Under the pieces are notes generated by a model that was not told the origin of the DNA, ran no database searches, and worked only from the letters and a program-made list of their open reading frames with translations. DNA of 64,000 nt from Bacteroides muris (ex Afrizal et al. 2022). Lineage in GTDB: Bacteria; Bacteroidota; Bacteroidia; Bacteroidales; Bacteroidaceae. The stretch spans positions 1-64,000 of the forward strand of contig NZ_SRYZ01000005.1 of assembly GCF_004793475.1 (NCBI RefSeq), given 5' to 3'. How positions within the stretch are numbered: the first letter of the stretch is position 1; each line of letters opens with the position of its first letter. Of this stretch, positions 7,457-18,603 are shown piece after piece. Made by a program: the position numbers and the translations under genes.

Positions 7457-9685
7457 ATGGAATTGAACAAAACCTTTACCAATGGGCTTTGGAGCAAAGA
7501 AATCAATGTCAGTGACTTCGTCAGTAGAAACATCGCACCCTATACCGGGGATGCATCCTTCTTGCAGGGACCTACCGAACGTACCAAACGTATCTGGGAC
7601 ATCTGTCTGCAGGCTCTTGAAGAAGAAAGAAACAACAATGGCGTCCGCTCACTAGACAATACCACCGTGTCTACCATCACTTCTCACAAGGCCGGGTATA
7701 TTGATAAAGACAATGAACTTATTGTCGGTTTGCAGACTGACGAACTGTTGAAACGTTCCATCAAACCTTTCGGAGGCATCAACGTGGTAGCAAAGGCATG
7801 CCGTGAAAACGGAGTGGAAGTGGACGATAGAGTAAAAGACATCTTCACCCATTACCGCAAAACACATAACGACGGCGTATTCGATGTATATACCGAAGAA
7901 ATCCGTTCCTTCCGTTCATTGGGATTCCTGACCGGTCTTCCCGACAACTATGCTCGCGGACGTATCATCGGTGACTACCGTCGTCTGGCACTCTACGGCA
8001 TCGACCGGCTTATCGAAGCCAAGCAAGAAGACTTGCGCAATCTGACAGGTCCCATGACCGAAGCCCGTATCCGTCTGCGTGAAGAAGTATCAGAGCAAAT
8101 CAAGGCCCTGAAAGACATCAAAGTGATGGGCGAATACTACGGACTCGACCTCAGCCGCCCCGCAACATCAGCGCAAGAAGCTGTGCAATGGGTATATATG
8201 GCTTATCTGGCTGCCGTGAAAGAACAGGACGGTGCTGCCATGTCATTGGGCAACGTTTCTTCATTCCTCGACATCTTTATCGAATATGATTTGGCTCACG
8301 GCAAGATTGACGAAACTTTTGCACAGGAACTGATAGACCAGTTCGTCATCAAGCTGCGCATGGTACGCCATCTGCGTATGCAGTCGTACAATGACATCTT
8401 TGCCGGAGACCCGACTTGGGTAACCGAAGCCATTGGCGGCCGTTTCAACGACGGACGCGTGAAAGTGACCAAAACCTCTTTCCGTTTTCTGCAAACCCTA
8501 TACAATCTCGGTCCCTCTCCCGAACCGAACATGACGGTACTTTGGAGCCCGGAATTGCCGGAAGGCTTCAAGGATTTCTGTGCCAAAGTTTCCGTAGACA
8601 CAAGCTCTATCCAATACGAGAACGATAACCTGATGCGCGAAGTGCGCAACTGCGACGATTATGGTATCGCCTGTTGTGTATCTTACCAAGCCATCGGAAA
8701 GCAAATCCAGTTCTTCGGCGCACGTGCCAACCTAGCCAAAGCATTGCTGCTTGCCATCAACGGCGGACGTTGCGAAAATACCGGAACCGTCATGGTGAAA
8801 GGTATTCCCGTATTGACCGGCAACACGCTGAAGTTCGAGGAAGTAATGGCCAACTACAAGAAGGTACTGACTGAAATTGCCCGCGTATACAACGAAGCCA
8901 TGAACATTATTCACTATATGCATGACAAGTATTACTACGAAAAGGCTCAGATGGCATTCATAGATACCGACCCGCGCATCAATCTGGCTTACGGTGTGGC
9001 AGGACTTTCCATCGCCATCGACTCCCTCTCTGCCATCAAATATGCCAAAGTCACCGCCCGCCGTAATGACATTGGTCTGACAGAGGGCTTTGATATGGAA
9101 GGTTCTTTCCCTTGCTTTGGTAATAACGATGACCGTGTAGATCACCTCGGCGTGGATTTAGTATACTACTTCAGCGAAGAACTAAAAAAGCTGCCCGTCT
9201 ACAAGAACGCCCGTCCTACCCTCTCCTTGCTGACTATCACCTCCAACGTAATGTACGGCAAAAAGACCGGTGCCACTCCAGACGGACGCGCCAAAGGCGT
9301 TGCGTTTGCTCCGGGTGCCAACCCCATGCACGGGCGTGACAAGAACGGTGCCATCGCTTCCTTGAGTTCCGTAGCCAAATTGCGCTACCGCGACTCGCAG
9401 GATGGTATCAGCAATACTTTCTCCATCGTTCCCAAATCACTGGGCCCGACACCGGAAGAACGTGTAGAGAACCTGGTAACCATGATGGACGGCTACTTCA
9501 CCAAAGGTGCCCACCACTTGAACGTAAACGTACTGAACCGCGAGATGCTGGAAGATGCCATGGAGCATCCCGAAAAGTACCCGCAACTCACAATCCGTGT
9601 TTCCGGCTACGCCGTGAACTTCGTGAAATTGAGCCGCGAGCATCAGTTGGAAGTCATCAGCCGTTCATTCCACGAAAGAATGTAA
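7457..9685 (+). CDS. pflB: pyruvate formate-lyase (formate C-acetyltransferase)
   Basis: This glycyl-radical enzyme splits pyruvate with CoA into acetyl-CoA and formate during anaerobic growth. The 742-residue length is normal. The paired active-site cysteines in GIACCVSYQ are about residues 406-407, and the radical glycine is in the C-terminal RVSGYAVNF motif at about 717. [12 protein letters not shown] and other family blocks are present. The activase gene follows after 1 bp, so the two are cotranscribed. Upstream regulation may involve the four dyad repeats at 7130-7212. No sign of damage. Confidence 0.97.
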   Translation: MELNKTFTNGLWSKEINVSDFVSRNIAPYTGDASFLQGPTERTKRIWDICLQALEEERNNNGVRSLDNTTVSTITSHKAGYIDKDNELIVGLQTDELLKRSIKPFGGINVVAKACRENGVEVDDRVKDIFTHYRKTHNDGVFDVYTEEIRSFRSLGFLTGLPDNYARGRIIGDYRRLALYGIDRLIEAKQEDLRNLTGPMTEARIRLREEVSEQIKALKDIKVMGEYYGLDLSRPATSAQEAVQWVYMAYLAAVKEQDGAAMSLGNVSSFLDIFIEYDLAHGKIDETFAQELIDQFVIKLRMVRHLRMQSYNDIFAGDPTWVTEAIGGRFNDGRVKVTKTSFRFLQTLYNLGPSPEPNMTVLWSPELPEGFKDFCAKVSVDTSSIQYENDNLMREVRNCDDYGIACCVSYQAIGKQIQFFGARANLAKALLLAINGGRCENTGTVMVKGIPVLTGNTLKFEEVMANYKKVLTEIARVYNEAMNIIHYMHDKYYYEKAQMAFIDTDPRINLAYGVAGLSIAIDSLSAIKYAKVTARRNDIGLTEGFDMEGSFPCFGNNDDRVDHLGVDLVYYFSEELKKLPVYKNARPTLSLLTITSNVMYGKKTGATPDGRAKGVAFAPGANPMHGRDKNGAIASLSSVAKLRYRDSQDGISNTFSIVPKSLGPTPEERVENLVTMMDGYFTKGAHHLNVNVLNREMLEDAMEHPEKYPQLTIRVSGYAVNFVKLSREHQLEVISRSFHERM

Positions 9686-9686
9686 T

Positions 9687-10412
9687 ATGATAAATGTACA
9701 CTCCTACGAAAGTATGGGAACATTCGACGGGCCGGGTCTCCGGCTCGTCGTTTTCCTGCAAGGATGTTTGTTCCGTTGTCTGTATTGCGCCAATCCGGAC
9801 ACTATCGACGTGAAAGGCGGTACCCCTACCACTCCGGAAGAGATTCTGCAAATGGCAGTCAGTCAAAAGGCATTCTTCGGGAAGAAAGGAGGTATTACTT
9901 TCTCCGGCGGCGAGCCTACCTTGCAAGCAGAAGCACTGATTCCTCTTTTCAAAGAACTGAAGGCAAACGGCATCCACATCTGCCTGGACAGTAACGGAGG
10001 TATCTGGAATGAAAAAGTGGAAGAACTCTTCAGCCTGACCGACCTCGTGTTGCTGGACATCAAGCAATTCAATCCCGAACGCCACCGCATGCTGACGGGA
10101 CGAAGCAACGAACAGACACTCTGCACTGCTGCCTGGCTAGAAGAGCATGAGCGTCCCTTCTGGTTGCGCTATGTACTGGTTCCCGGTTACAGCGACTCGG
10201 AAGAAGACATACGCCTGCTGGGCGAAAGTCTTGCCAAATACCAGCAGATACAGCGGGTAGAAATTCTTCCTTACCACCGTCTGGGCGTTCATAAATACGA
10301 AGCCATGGGATGGGAGTATAAACTGAAAGAAGTGAAAGAAAACAGCCCGGAACAGTTGGCACGAGCAGAAAAAGTGTTCAAAGAATATTTCACGAATGTT
10401 GTAACCAACTGA
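9687..10412 (+). CDS. pflA: pyruvate formate-lyase activating enzyme
   Basis: A 241-residue radical SAM enzyme that abstracts hydrogen from the pyruvate formate-lyase glycine to create the stable radical. The cluster motif C-x3-C-x2-C is at residues 27, 31 and 34 (GCLFRCLYC), followed by the GGE motif in FSGGEPTLQ used for SAM binding and by LDSNG and LLDIK segments. It has the short form without extra ferredoxin domains, as expected for PflA. It starts 1 bp after the pflB stop and ends before a strong hairpin terminator. Confidence 0.96.
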   Translation: MINVHSYESMGTFDGPGLRLVVFLQGCLFRCLYCANPDTIDVKGGTPTTPEEILQMAVSQKAFFGKKGGITFSGGEPTLQAEALIPLFKELKANGIHICLDSNGGIWNEKVEELFSLTDLVLLDIKQFNPERHRMLTGRSNEQTLCTAAWLEEHERPFWLRYVLVPGYSDSEEDIRLLGESLAKYQQIQRVEILPYHRLGVHKYEAMGWEYKLKEVKENSPEQLARAEKVFKEYFTNVVTN

Positions 10413-10427
10413 AAAGTCCCCCAAAAC

Positions 10428-10462
10428 AAGGCTGTCCGGATATGGTTCCGAACAGCCTTTCC
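10428..10462 (+). terminator. pflBA terminator
   Basis: AAGGCTGT pairs with ACAGCCTT, extended past one mismatch by CGGA/TCCG, with a short loop and TTTCCTCT following, 15 bp after the pflA stop. Confidence 0.75.
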
Positions 10463-10479
10463 TCTATAGGACAAGAATC

Positions 10480-10750
10480 CTATTCTTTCAAGTCATAGGT
10501 AATCTGCCGCACATCGTCACTACTGCCGCCCACCATAAAGACGAAATCACCGTCCTGACCGAATCTCTCGCCCACTGTCACGATAATGACATCCGAAGCC
10601 TCAGCAGCCTACATACAAGGTCACCACTTTGTTCCGGTCTGTAGTGGCAGCAAAGCACCTGCCATATCGTACTGGGATGTTGATAGTCCTCCTATCAAGG
10701 TTATCTTACTCGTCTGTACCGTTAACGGAAGCACGGATTCTCAGTAAAAA
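10480..10750 (-). pseudogene. remnant of a glycoside hydrolase 3-like C terminus
   Basis: Read on the minus strand, the last 32 or so codons give a coherent end, with ERFGQDGDFVFMVGGSSD followed by an ITYDLKE terminus before a TAG. This resembles the fibronectin-III-like tail of GH3 beta-glucosidases (the VGxSS motif). Further upstream the frame is broken by stops and shifts, so only a decayed fragment remains. Family assignment is tentative because so little is left. Confidence 0.4.
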
Positions 10751-10786
10751 GCCGTGTCCCTTCATCCACCAACGAAGAAACACGGC
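10746..10786 (-). terminator. terminator of the sigma/barrel operon
   Basis: On the minus strand GCCGTGT pairs with ACACGGC around a loop of about 22 nt containing a partial inner pairing, followed by TTTTTA. It lies 64 bp downstream of the beta-barrel gene. Confidence 0.6.
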
Positions 10787-10849
10787 CGAAAGTTATTAAG
10801 AAAATTCTGAATCTACAAGAAAGTGGACAAAAACATGTCTGTCCTGCTA

Positions 10850-12178
10850 TCAATAAGTAAGACGTATGCCGGCCTGCAGCGTAAAGTTACACGGGTTCTC
10901 CTTGCGTATGGTCTGTATAGACGAACCGTCATCAAAGAAATAGGATACTCCCGGCTCCACATACAAGCCCACCCTATCGTTTATGTTATACTGAGCACCG
11001 ACAGCACCCATGACAGAAAGCTGTACCGGTTTCACTGTTTCACTCTCAGTACCAATCTTGCCATACACACATTTTTCAATGGCACCACCCGCCGAAACAT
11101 ACATCGCAAAGTTCTTCGTATTTACAAAGTTCCAATTGGCCCGTACCGGGATGCCAATATAATGCAGCTTTTGGCTTATCTTTTCCGAGCTGCCCTCATA
11201 TCTTACGTCAGAAGTAAGATAAGTATACGTCAGCCCACTTTCCACAGAGAAGCCTTTCGCCAAATTTTTACGTACCGAAATTCCGAAGTTGAGCGGCTGC
11301 TTGTGGTCAATGTCCGCAATCCTTTTCTTATGCCTTTGAAGATAGGGCATACCGTCCTTGAAAACCAGTTCCTGCCCATCGGGGATGGTAACAATACCAT
11401 TGGCCGTAGAGGACAAATCCACATTACCGCCATAAATAGGACTTTCAGGCATGCTATTCGACATGACATTCGCCTCCCCTTCATTAACCAACGAAAAGCC
11501 TCCCGTGTTTCCTACGCACAAACCCACTGCCCATCCTTTAGCATCCCTGCCAGAACTGTTTCTTTCCGGAAGATGCAGTTTGTCTCGCCCGGACGGACGG
11601 TAGCGGTCTTCCCTTGTCCTCTCCGGTTCCTCTGTCGGCATTGTGGTTTCATGGCCCGCATCTTCCACTAGCAGCTCCTCTGTCTGCTGTCCGATACCGG
11701 CAGTCTCATCTGCCGTTTCATCCGGAAACATTTCCTCCCTCTGTTCTTCGTTAACCCATATTCCGACATGTCGTGCAACCAAAGGGCGACTTGCCTCCTT
11801 CTCGGATGCCGATACATTTCCATATGTCCGATAAGCAGGTTCTACGGAATTAGTCCGTACAGCAGGTAACATCTGTTCCGGCAAGACGTCTGGAACCACA
11901 GCCCAGGCAGGCACTGACGTATGCCGCATCTCATTACCTATCGGGCTCTGCAACAGCCACAGACTGACGGACGATACTGCCGCCAACAACACTGCTGCCG
12001 TAGCCACCGCCCAGCGGTGGAAAGGTATCATCTTATGCGGTCTGGCTATCGGAGTTCCGGAAACGGACAATTCCTTCTCCAACCGCTCCCATCCGGCAAC
12101 CAGCAACGGTTCGGAATAGTCTTTCAGCTTGTCTTTTATCTTTTCCAACCACAATTCATCTTCCATACGTTCCTTCAT
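10850..12178 (-). CDS. membrane-anchored outer-membrane beta-barrel protein paired with a sigma factor
   Basis: A 442-residue protein in three parts. Residues 1-50 are charged and soluble (LWLEKIKDKLKDYSEP and onward). One transmembrane helix lies at about 53-75 (WAVATAAVLLAAVSSVSLWLL). After a long acidic, proline-rich linker, residues about 290-442 form an outer-membrane beta-barrel-like domain (PorT/OMP_b-brl type) ending in LQAGIRLTY with a terminal tyrosine. The ATG follows the stop of the sigma factor gene directly. The N terminus occupies the place of an anti-sigma domain, so it may hold the sigma factor at the membrane. That role is inferred from gene order. Confidence 0.7.
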   Translation of the reverse strand: MKERMEDELWLEKIKDKLKDYSEPLLVAGWERLEKELSVSGTPIARPHKMIPFHRWAVATAAVLLAAVSSVSLWLLQSPIGNEMRHTSVPAWAVVPDVLPEQMLPAVRTNSVEPAYRTYGNVSASEKEASRPLVARHVGIWVNEEQREEMFPDETADETAGIGQQTEELLVEDAGHETTMPTEEPERTREDRYRPSGRDKLHLPERNSSGRDAKGWAVGLCVGNTGGFSLVNEGEANVMSNSMPESPIYGGNVDLSSTANGIVTIPDGQELVFKDGMPYLQRHKKRIADIDHKQPLNFGISVRKNLAKGFSVESGLTYTYLTSDVRYEGSSEKISQKLHYIGIPVRANWNFVNTKNFAMYVSAGGAIEKCVYGKIGTESETVKPVQLSVMGAVGAQYNINDRVGLYVEPGVSYFFDDGSSIQTIRKENPCNFTLQAGIRLTY

Positions 12179-12727
12179 TTAATCATTTCTTTTTATCCAC
12201 TCACGTACTTTTGCCGCTAAAGTCGCTTTAGCACGCGTCAACTGCGAGGCAGAGGATTTTTCATTAATTCCCAATAGTCGAGCAATCTCCTTATGAGATT
12301 TCTCTTCAAAAATATATAAGTTGAATACGGTACGGTAGCCGGCAGGCAATTCACTGATAAACTGCATCAATACCTTTTGAGGAACGGCATCTATTGACGA
12401 ACCTTCCGGTTCCTCATAAGCTTCGGGTGCATTCTCCAAGGGCGATGACTGATTCATCACATCATTTTTCCGCAAATATTGCAATACCGTATTCACCATT
12501 ACGCGTTCCATCCATGCCCGCAGAGAACCCTCTCCCCGCCAAGTGAACTTATCGAAAGAATCAAAAAGTTTCAGAAAACCGTCATGCATCAGGTCTTGAG
12601 CAGTCTCCTGGCTACCTGCATAACGGAGGCATACGCTGAACATGCGTCCCGCATAGCGCTCATACAGTTCTTTGCGGGCAAGATTGTCTCCTTGTCTACA
12701 GTGTTCTGCCAATTCCTGTTCTTCCAT
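12179..12727 (-). CDS. ECF-type RNA polymerase sigma factor
   Basis: About 182 residues from the ATG at 12727 (an in-frame ATG at 12742 would add five). Region 2 spans about 10-85, with the helix AQDLMHDGFLKLFDSF containing the DxxxDxF-like core-binding segment. Region 4 spans about 125-182, with YRTVFNLYIFEEKSHKEIA, then the recognition helix around SSASQLTRAKATL. No anti-sigma ZAS domain follows; instead the next gene encodes the membrane-anchored barrel. A divergent lipoprotein starts 183 bp away, so the 12728-12909 gap probably holds both promoters. Confidence 0.92.
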   Translation of the reverse strand: MEEQELAEHCRQGDNLARKELYERYAGRMFSVCLRYAGSQETAQDLMHDGFLKLFDSFDKFTWRGEGSLRAWMERVMVNTVLQYLRKNDVMNQSSPLENAPEAYEEPEGSSIDAVPQKVLMQFISELPAGYRTVFNLYIFEEKSHKEIARLLGINEKSSASQLTRAKATLAAKVREWIKRND

Positions 12728-12909
12728 TCTTTCTTTTAACACGTGTTTTACCTTAAAAATGCAACTGATACAAAATTACTGCATCAGACAGAGAAGAAAA
12801 TCATACTTTCATTTCTTTAACAATATACTACGCAGTATTTAGTTTTTCACCGCATTTTCTGAGTACAAAAATAAGTTTTAAACAGAAAAAGAGCTAAAAC
12901 CTACCACTT

Positions 12910-13611
12910 ATGAAGAAACTGAGAATGACATTGGCAACATCCGTGCTTTTATTTCTTACTGCCGCTGTATTGCAGTCATGTCTGGACGATTGGGATGACA
13001 AAAATGCTTTGTTCGCCGTAGGCACGGTGAAGGTCATTGAAGGAAAGGACTACTATTTCTCACTGGACGAAGGAAGTAAACTATATCCCAGTGACACAAC
13101 CTATGTTCACAACTATGCCGTAATAGACGGACAGAGAACTTTCATCTACTTCCACGAACTGGAGGAGAAACTTCCGGGCTACGAATACAATGCCCAAATA
13201 AAGCACATAGAGAACATTCTGACCAAAGACATCTACTCCATGCCTGCCGAAAAGGCGGACAGTATCGGCGACGACAACATCAACGCTACGGATTTATGGA
13301 TTACGGGCGAGTATCTGAACATCAAATACCAATTCTACCACAGCAATAACAAGGACAAGAAGCACATGCTGAACCTGGTCATCAACGAAGCATCCGCCGG
13401 CGAAAACAACAGACCGGATTACGTCAATCTCGAATTCCGCCACAATGCCTACAATGACAGCCAGCTCACACTGGGCACCGGACTGGCCTCCTTCAAGCTG
13501 GCCAATATAGCAGAACAGCTGAAAGATAAAAAAGGAGTGAACATCCGTGTCAAAAGTCTATATGACGGTGAACGGTTCATGTCCATAGACATTAAAACAG
13601 AAAATAACTAA
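12910..13611 (+). CDS. NigD-like lipoprotein
   Basis: A 233-residue surface or periplasmic lipoprotein. A basic N terminus and hydrophobic core end in a lipobox at LQSC (Cys about residue 24). It has the NigD pattern: an acidic DDWDDKN after the lipid cysteine, an OB-like first domain (GTVKVIEGKDYYFSLDEG), then a beta-rich second domain including DLWITGEYLNIKYQF. NigD-like proteins are widespread in Bacteroides but have no settled function. Being divergent from the sigma gene, it could be a member of that sigma regulon; this is inference. Confidence 0.8.
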   Translation: MKKLRMTLATSVLLFLTAAVLQSCLDDWDDKNALFAVGTVKVIEGKDYYFSLDEGSKLYPSDTTYVHNYAVIDGQRTFIYFHELEEKLPGYEYNAQIKHIENILTKDIYSMPAEKADSIGDDNINATDLWITGEYLNIKYQFYHSNNKDKKHMLNLVINEASAGENNRPDYVNLEFRHNAYNDSQLTLGTGLASFKLANIAEQLKDKKGVNIRVKSLYDGERFMSIDIKTENN

Positions 13612-13642
13612 ATCTCCTGAAAACACATCTTTCAACATCTCA

Positions 13643-13897
13643 ATGAGAAGTGGAGTAACATTTCAATTTAAATATGTTACTCCGCTTTATTTCTACGTAT
13701 CCGATACGGGACTCGGTATTCCCCAAGACAAGCAAGAGAGCATATTCGGCCACTTTGTCAAGCTCAACAATTTTGCCCAAGGCACCGGACTAGGATTGCC
13801 CATCTGTCAGATGTTGGTACAGCACATGGGAGGCAATACAAGCTCCCTATTCTCTTTCCGCATCATGTCGGCAGCAAAAGTAAAGCAGATTTCATAA
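13643..13897 (+). pseudogene. histidine kinase ATPase-domain fragment
   Basis: About 50 codons (13688-13834) match the end of a sensor kinase HATPase domain: G1 box DTGLGIP, F box IFGHFVKL, G2 box GTGLGLPICQ and VQHMGG. The dimerisation helix, phospho-acceptor His, N box and sensor part are missing, and the flanking codons do not fit. It is therefore a remnant of a lost two-component or hybrid system. The rest of 13898-14180 shows no gene I can support. Confidence 0.75.
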
Positions 13898-14180
13898 CTA
13901 TATGCCACCAATACTGTCGAGGAGTATCATCGCCAAGTACGGAAAGTTACAAAAACAAAGGCATGCTCCCTAATTAATGACAGCCACGATTTATCAGGTC
14001 TGTGGAATAGACCTTTTCGCCTAATTCTATCATTCTTTTAGAAAAGTGTCCCATTCCATCAAGGAGTGTCTTTTTCTTTGCTACAAAGATACGGATATTC
14101 AGCTTATAATGGTTCAGTAGCAAAATAGATACGGAGGAAGAATCGTTCTTCCATAACGGAAATATTGTTCCACCGTGGCG

Positions 14181-14214
14181 AAAAAATCGTTCCACCATGG
14201 TGGAACGATTTTTT
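14181..14214. repeat. 34-bp perfect palindrome with flanking half-copies
   Basis: The sequence 14181-14214, built on ATCGTTCCACC with its exact complement, is a perfect palindrome with A6 and T6 at the ends. Related half-sites lie at about 14167-14179 (TTGTTCCACCGTGG) and 14221-14233 (GATGGAACGATTT). It is about 50 bp downstream of the ABC-F gene and can terminate it; the extra half-copies suggest a repeated unit or binding cluster instead. Confidence 0.65.
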
Positions 14215-14262
14215 CCTCATGATGGAACGATTTAAAATATGCTTATTTAGTTCTTAGCGTTA

Positions 14263-15897
<1,635 letters not shown>

Positions 15898-16091
15898 TTA
15901 TTTATTTACAATTTACTATATAATACCTAATTAGTCTGCGAATTGCGAATGCAAAGATAGTGCAAATTGAACGTAAAACTTTCATGCTCGCATGAAAAAG
16001 TTTTGCTGAGATACCGCCTATCTTATTCAAAGATAGTTATTTTTTCCATGAATAGACACTGGGAAGCGCTGTCAATCTGGCATAAAAGTAT

Positions 16092-16100
16092 TACCTTTGC
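16092..16100 (+). promoter_or_regulatory. probable grpE-dnaJ promoter -7 box
   Basis: TACCTTTGC matches TAnnTTTGC perfectly, about 124 bp before the chosen grpE start. No clear TTTG lies at the expected upstream distance and no CIRCE element is seen. Confidence 0.45.
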
Positions 16101-16223
16101 AGCATTTTCGGCAAAAATATCCGTTTTGGCAAAGTTTTTGCTGGGGCACTGGTATCATATTAACTTAAACCCTTGACAGCAATGAAAGCAAAATCATTTT
16201 ACAAGAATAACAAGCATAACAAT

Positions 16224-16814
16224 ATGAATCCGAAAGAAAAAGAAAACAACCAGGAAGAGGAGTTGAAAACTCAAGCTACTCCTAACGAATGTGACGAAGA
16301 AACCGTAGGACAAGAAGCTTCACAAGAAAACGAGGCTCCCCTGACAGAAGAAGAAAAGCTCGTCCAGGAACTGGAAAAGGCAAATGAACAGATTGAAGAG
16401 CAGAAGGACAAATATCTGCGCTTATCTGCCGAGTTCGACAATTACCGCAAACGCACCATGAAGGAGAAAGCAGAACTTATCCTGAACGGTGGTGAAAAAA
16501 GTATCAGCAGCATCCTGCCCATTGTGGACGACTTTGAACGCGCCCTAAAAAACATGGAAACAGCCACCGACGTAGCTGCCGTAAAAGAAGGTGTTGAACT
16601 TATCTACAACAAATTCATGTCCGTACTGGGACAAAACGGTGTTAAAGTGGTAGAGACAAAAGAACAACCGCTCGACACAGACTATCACGAAGCCATCGCC
16701 GTGATTCCGGCACCCAATGAAGAACTGAAAGGCAAAATTCTGGACTGTGTACAAACCGGTTACATCCTAAACGACAAAGTGATCCGTCATGCCAAAGTGG
16801 TAGTCGGAGAATAA
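16224..16814 (+). CDS. grpE: GrpE nucleotide exchange factor
   Basis: GrpE releases ADP from DnaK. From the ATG at 16224 the protein is 196 residues: an acidic disordered N terminus, a long dimeric coiled coil (about 50-95, through EKANEQIEEQKDKYLRL), the signature AEFDNYRKRT, and the C-terminal beta-wing with DTDYHEAIAV, VQTGY and VIRHAKVVVGE. In-frame ATGs at 16173 and 16182 would add a basic leader; family starts of the form MxPKEKE favour 16224. dnaJ follows after 11 bp. dnaK is not in the window. Confidence 0.95.
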   Translation: MNPKEKENNQEEELKTQATPNECDEETVGQEASQENEAPLTEEEKLVQELEKANEQIEEQKDKYLRLSAEFDNYRKRTMKEKAELILNGGEKSISSILPIVDDFERALKNMETATDVAAVKEGVELIYNKFMSVLGQNGVKVVETKEQPLDTDYHEAIAVIPAPNEELKGKILDCVQTGYILNDKVIRHAKVVVGE

Positions 16815-16825
16815 CATAAAACTGT

Positions 16826-17998
16826 ATGGAAAAAAGAGATTACTACGAAGTATTGGAAGTCGAAAAGACAGCAACGGCAGAAGAAATAAAGAAAGCCTAT
16901 CGCAAAAAAGCCATCCAATATCATCCGGACAAGAATCCGGGCGACAAAACAGCCGAAGAAAAATTCAAGGAAGCGGCAGAGGCATATGACGTACTAAGCA
17001 ATCCGGACAAGCGTGCCCGCTACGATCAGTTCGGTCATGCCGGACTGGGTGGTGCCGCCGGTAATGGCGGTCCGTTTGGTGGCTTCAGCGGAGGTATGTC
17101 CATGGACGACATCTTCTCCATGTTCGGTGATATCTTCGGCGGACACAGTGGAGGAGGTTTTGGAGGTTTCGGAGGTTTCGGAGGAGGCGGCGGAACACAA
17201 CAACGCCGCTACCGTGGTTCGGACTTGCGCGTCAAGGTAAAACTGAACCTCAAGGAAATCTCTACCGGTGTGGAAAAGAAATTCAAGCTGAAGAAATACG
17301 TGCCTTGTACCCACTGTCATGGTACGGGAGCCGAAGGCGACGGCGGTGCTGAAACATGTCCGACTTGTAACGGCAGCGGCACGGTAATCCGTAACCAGCA
17401 AACCATACTCGGCACCATGCAAACAAGAACGACTTGCCCGACTTGTGGCGGTGAAGGTAAAATCATCAAAAACAAGTGTAAGGAGTGTGCCGGTGAGGGT
17501 ATTGTATACGGTGAAGAAGTAGTAACCGTAAAAATCCCGAAAGGTGTCGCAGAAGGCATGCAACTCTCTATGGGAGGAAAAGGAAATGCAGGCAAGCACA
17601 ACGGTGTGCCGGGCGACCTGCTGATTCTTATAGAGGAAGAGCAAGATCCGAACCTGATACGTGACGAAAACGACTTGATTTACAATTTGCTCCTCAGTTT
17701 CCCGACAGCTGCCTTAGGTGGTGCGGTCGAAATTCCTACTATTGACGGAAAGGTGAAAGTAAAAATTGACTCAGGTACGCAACCGGGAAAAGTACTCCGC
17801 CTGCGCGGCAAAGGTTTACCCAACGTGAACGGATACGGTACGGGAGATTTATTGGTAAACATCAGCGTATATATACCCGAAACGCTGAGTAAGGATGAGA
17901 AAAAAGCATTGGAAGAGATGGAGACATCGGATAACTTCAAGCCGAATACTTCGATTAAAGAAAAGATATTCAAGAAGTTCAGAAGTCTGTTTGACTGA
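16826..17998 (+). CDS. dnaJ: DnaJ chaperone (type I Hsp40)
   Basis: A 390-residue co-chaperone that stimulates DnaK ATP hydrolysis and delivers clients. In order: a J domain with HPD in YHPDKNPG (about residues 32-40), a long Gly/Phe region (about 73-130), a zinc domain with four CxxCxGxG repeats ([32 protein letters not shown]), two substrate-binding beta domains and a C-terminal dimerisation segment. It is translationally close to grpE, so the two are one operon. It ends just before a 121-bp palindromic element. Confidence 0.97.
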   Translation: MEKRDYYEVLEVEKTATAEEIKKAYRKKAIQYHPDKNPGDKTAEEKFKEAAEAYDVLSNPDKRARYDQFGHAGLGGAAGNGGPFGGFSGGMSMDDIFSMFGDIFGGHSGGGFGGFGGFGGGGGTQQRRYRGSDLRVKVKLNLKEISTGVEKKFKLKKYVPCTHCHGTGAEGDGGAETCPTCNGSGTVIRNQQTILGTMQTRTTCPTCGGEGKIIKNKCKECAGEGIVYGEEVVTVKIPKGVAEGMQLSMGGKGNAGKHNGVPGDLLILIEEEQDPNLIRDENDLIYNLLLSFPTAALGGAVEIPTIDGKVKVKIDSGTQPGKVLRLRGKGLPNVNGYGTGDLLVNISVYIPETLSKDEKKALEEMETSDNFKPNTSIKEKIFKKFRSLFD

Positions 17999-18006
17999 TA
18001 ACATGG

Positions 18007-18127
18007 AACATAAAAGAAGAGGATGTGTCAAAACCCTCTTTTTAACAAAATCACCCTTGCTACAGATATCTGTGACAGGGGTGATTTTCATATTTTTGGT
18101 GTTTTGACACATCCCCTTCTTTATGTT
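18007..18127. repeat. 121-bp nested palindrome between convergent genes
   Basis: An outer arm of 28 nt (18007-18034) pairs with 18101-18127 with one bulge and one mismatch; both arms contain GGATGTGTCAAAAC. Inside, AAAATCACCC (18047-18056) pairs with GGGTGATTTT (18079-18088) around the dyad ACAGATATCTGT. It can end transcripts from dnaJ and from the polysaccharide genes converging on it. Its size and regular arms also suit a palindromic MITE or intergenic repeat. Confidence 0.7.
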
Positions 18128-18147
18128 CTATCGGGGAAATGTTAAAG

Positions 18148-18603
18148 CTACTCCAACATCCTCTTCATAAAAGCCTCTATTCCCTCCACATCAGAAGCCT
18201 GAGGAGCCCACGAAGCCAAATCCTCTGAAGGCAGAGGCTGATATGGGCCTTTTTTAATTTCAAAAATAACAGTACCTGACTCCAAGGCAATAATACTATG
18301 CCATGTATTAGAAGGAATCTCCAGACCATATTTACCTTCCGAAGGATTGAGACATACCCTATCTGTTACATTGCCGGCATCATCATAGAAAAATGCCAGC
18401 AGACTTCCACGCAAAATCAGATAAGTTTCCTCCTTATCCGTATGACGGTGAGGAGGAAGATAAGTTCTAGGTTCCAAAGCATTCAGCAACCGATGAATAG
18501 GGGCATCCATAGACGCATGAAAATTATAATTCATACGTAAGCGGGAGTTCTCCTTAGCTTGTGAAGTAACGGTATCCAGCAGTTCTTCTGTTATCAGCTT
18601 CAT
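18148..18603 (-). CDS. WbuC-family cupin metalloprotein
   Basis: A 151-residue cupin of the WbuC family often found beside O-antigen or capsule genes. The metal site is visible in PHRHTDKEETYLILRG (His-x-His followed by Glu) with a later histidine in SNTWHSI. The start at 18603 overlaps the NusG-like gene's stop by a few bases; another ATG one codon upstream is possible. It is the last gene of a minus strand run of polysaccharide-export genes. Family members are suspected to act on sugar nucleotides or glycans, but no reaction is established. Confidence 0.8.
   Translation of the reverse strand: MKLITEELLDTVTSQAKENSRLRMNYNFHASMDAPIHRLLNALEPRTYLPPHRHTDKEETYLILRGSLLAFFYDDAGNVTDRVCLNPSEGKYGLEIPSNTWHSIIALESGTVIFEIKKGPYQPLPSEDLASWAPQASDVEGIEAFMKRMLE

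Noticed and set aside
13974-14198. 74-codon minus-strand frame downstream of the ABC-F gene
   Set aside because: Its start is inside the 34-bp palindrome and the sequence has no family features.
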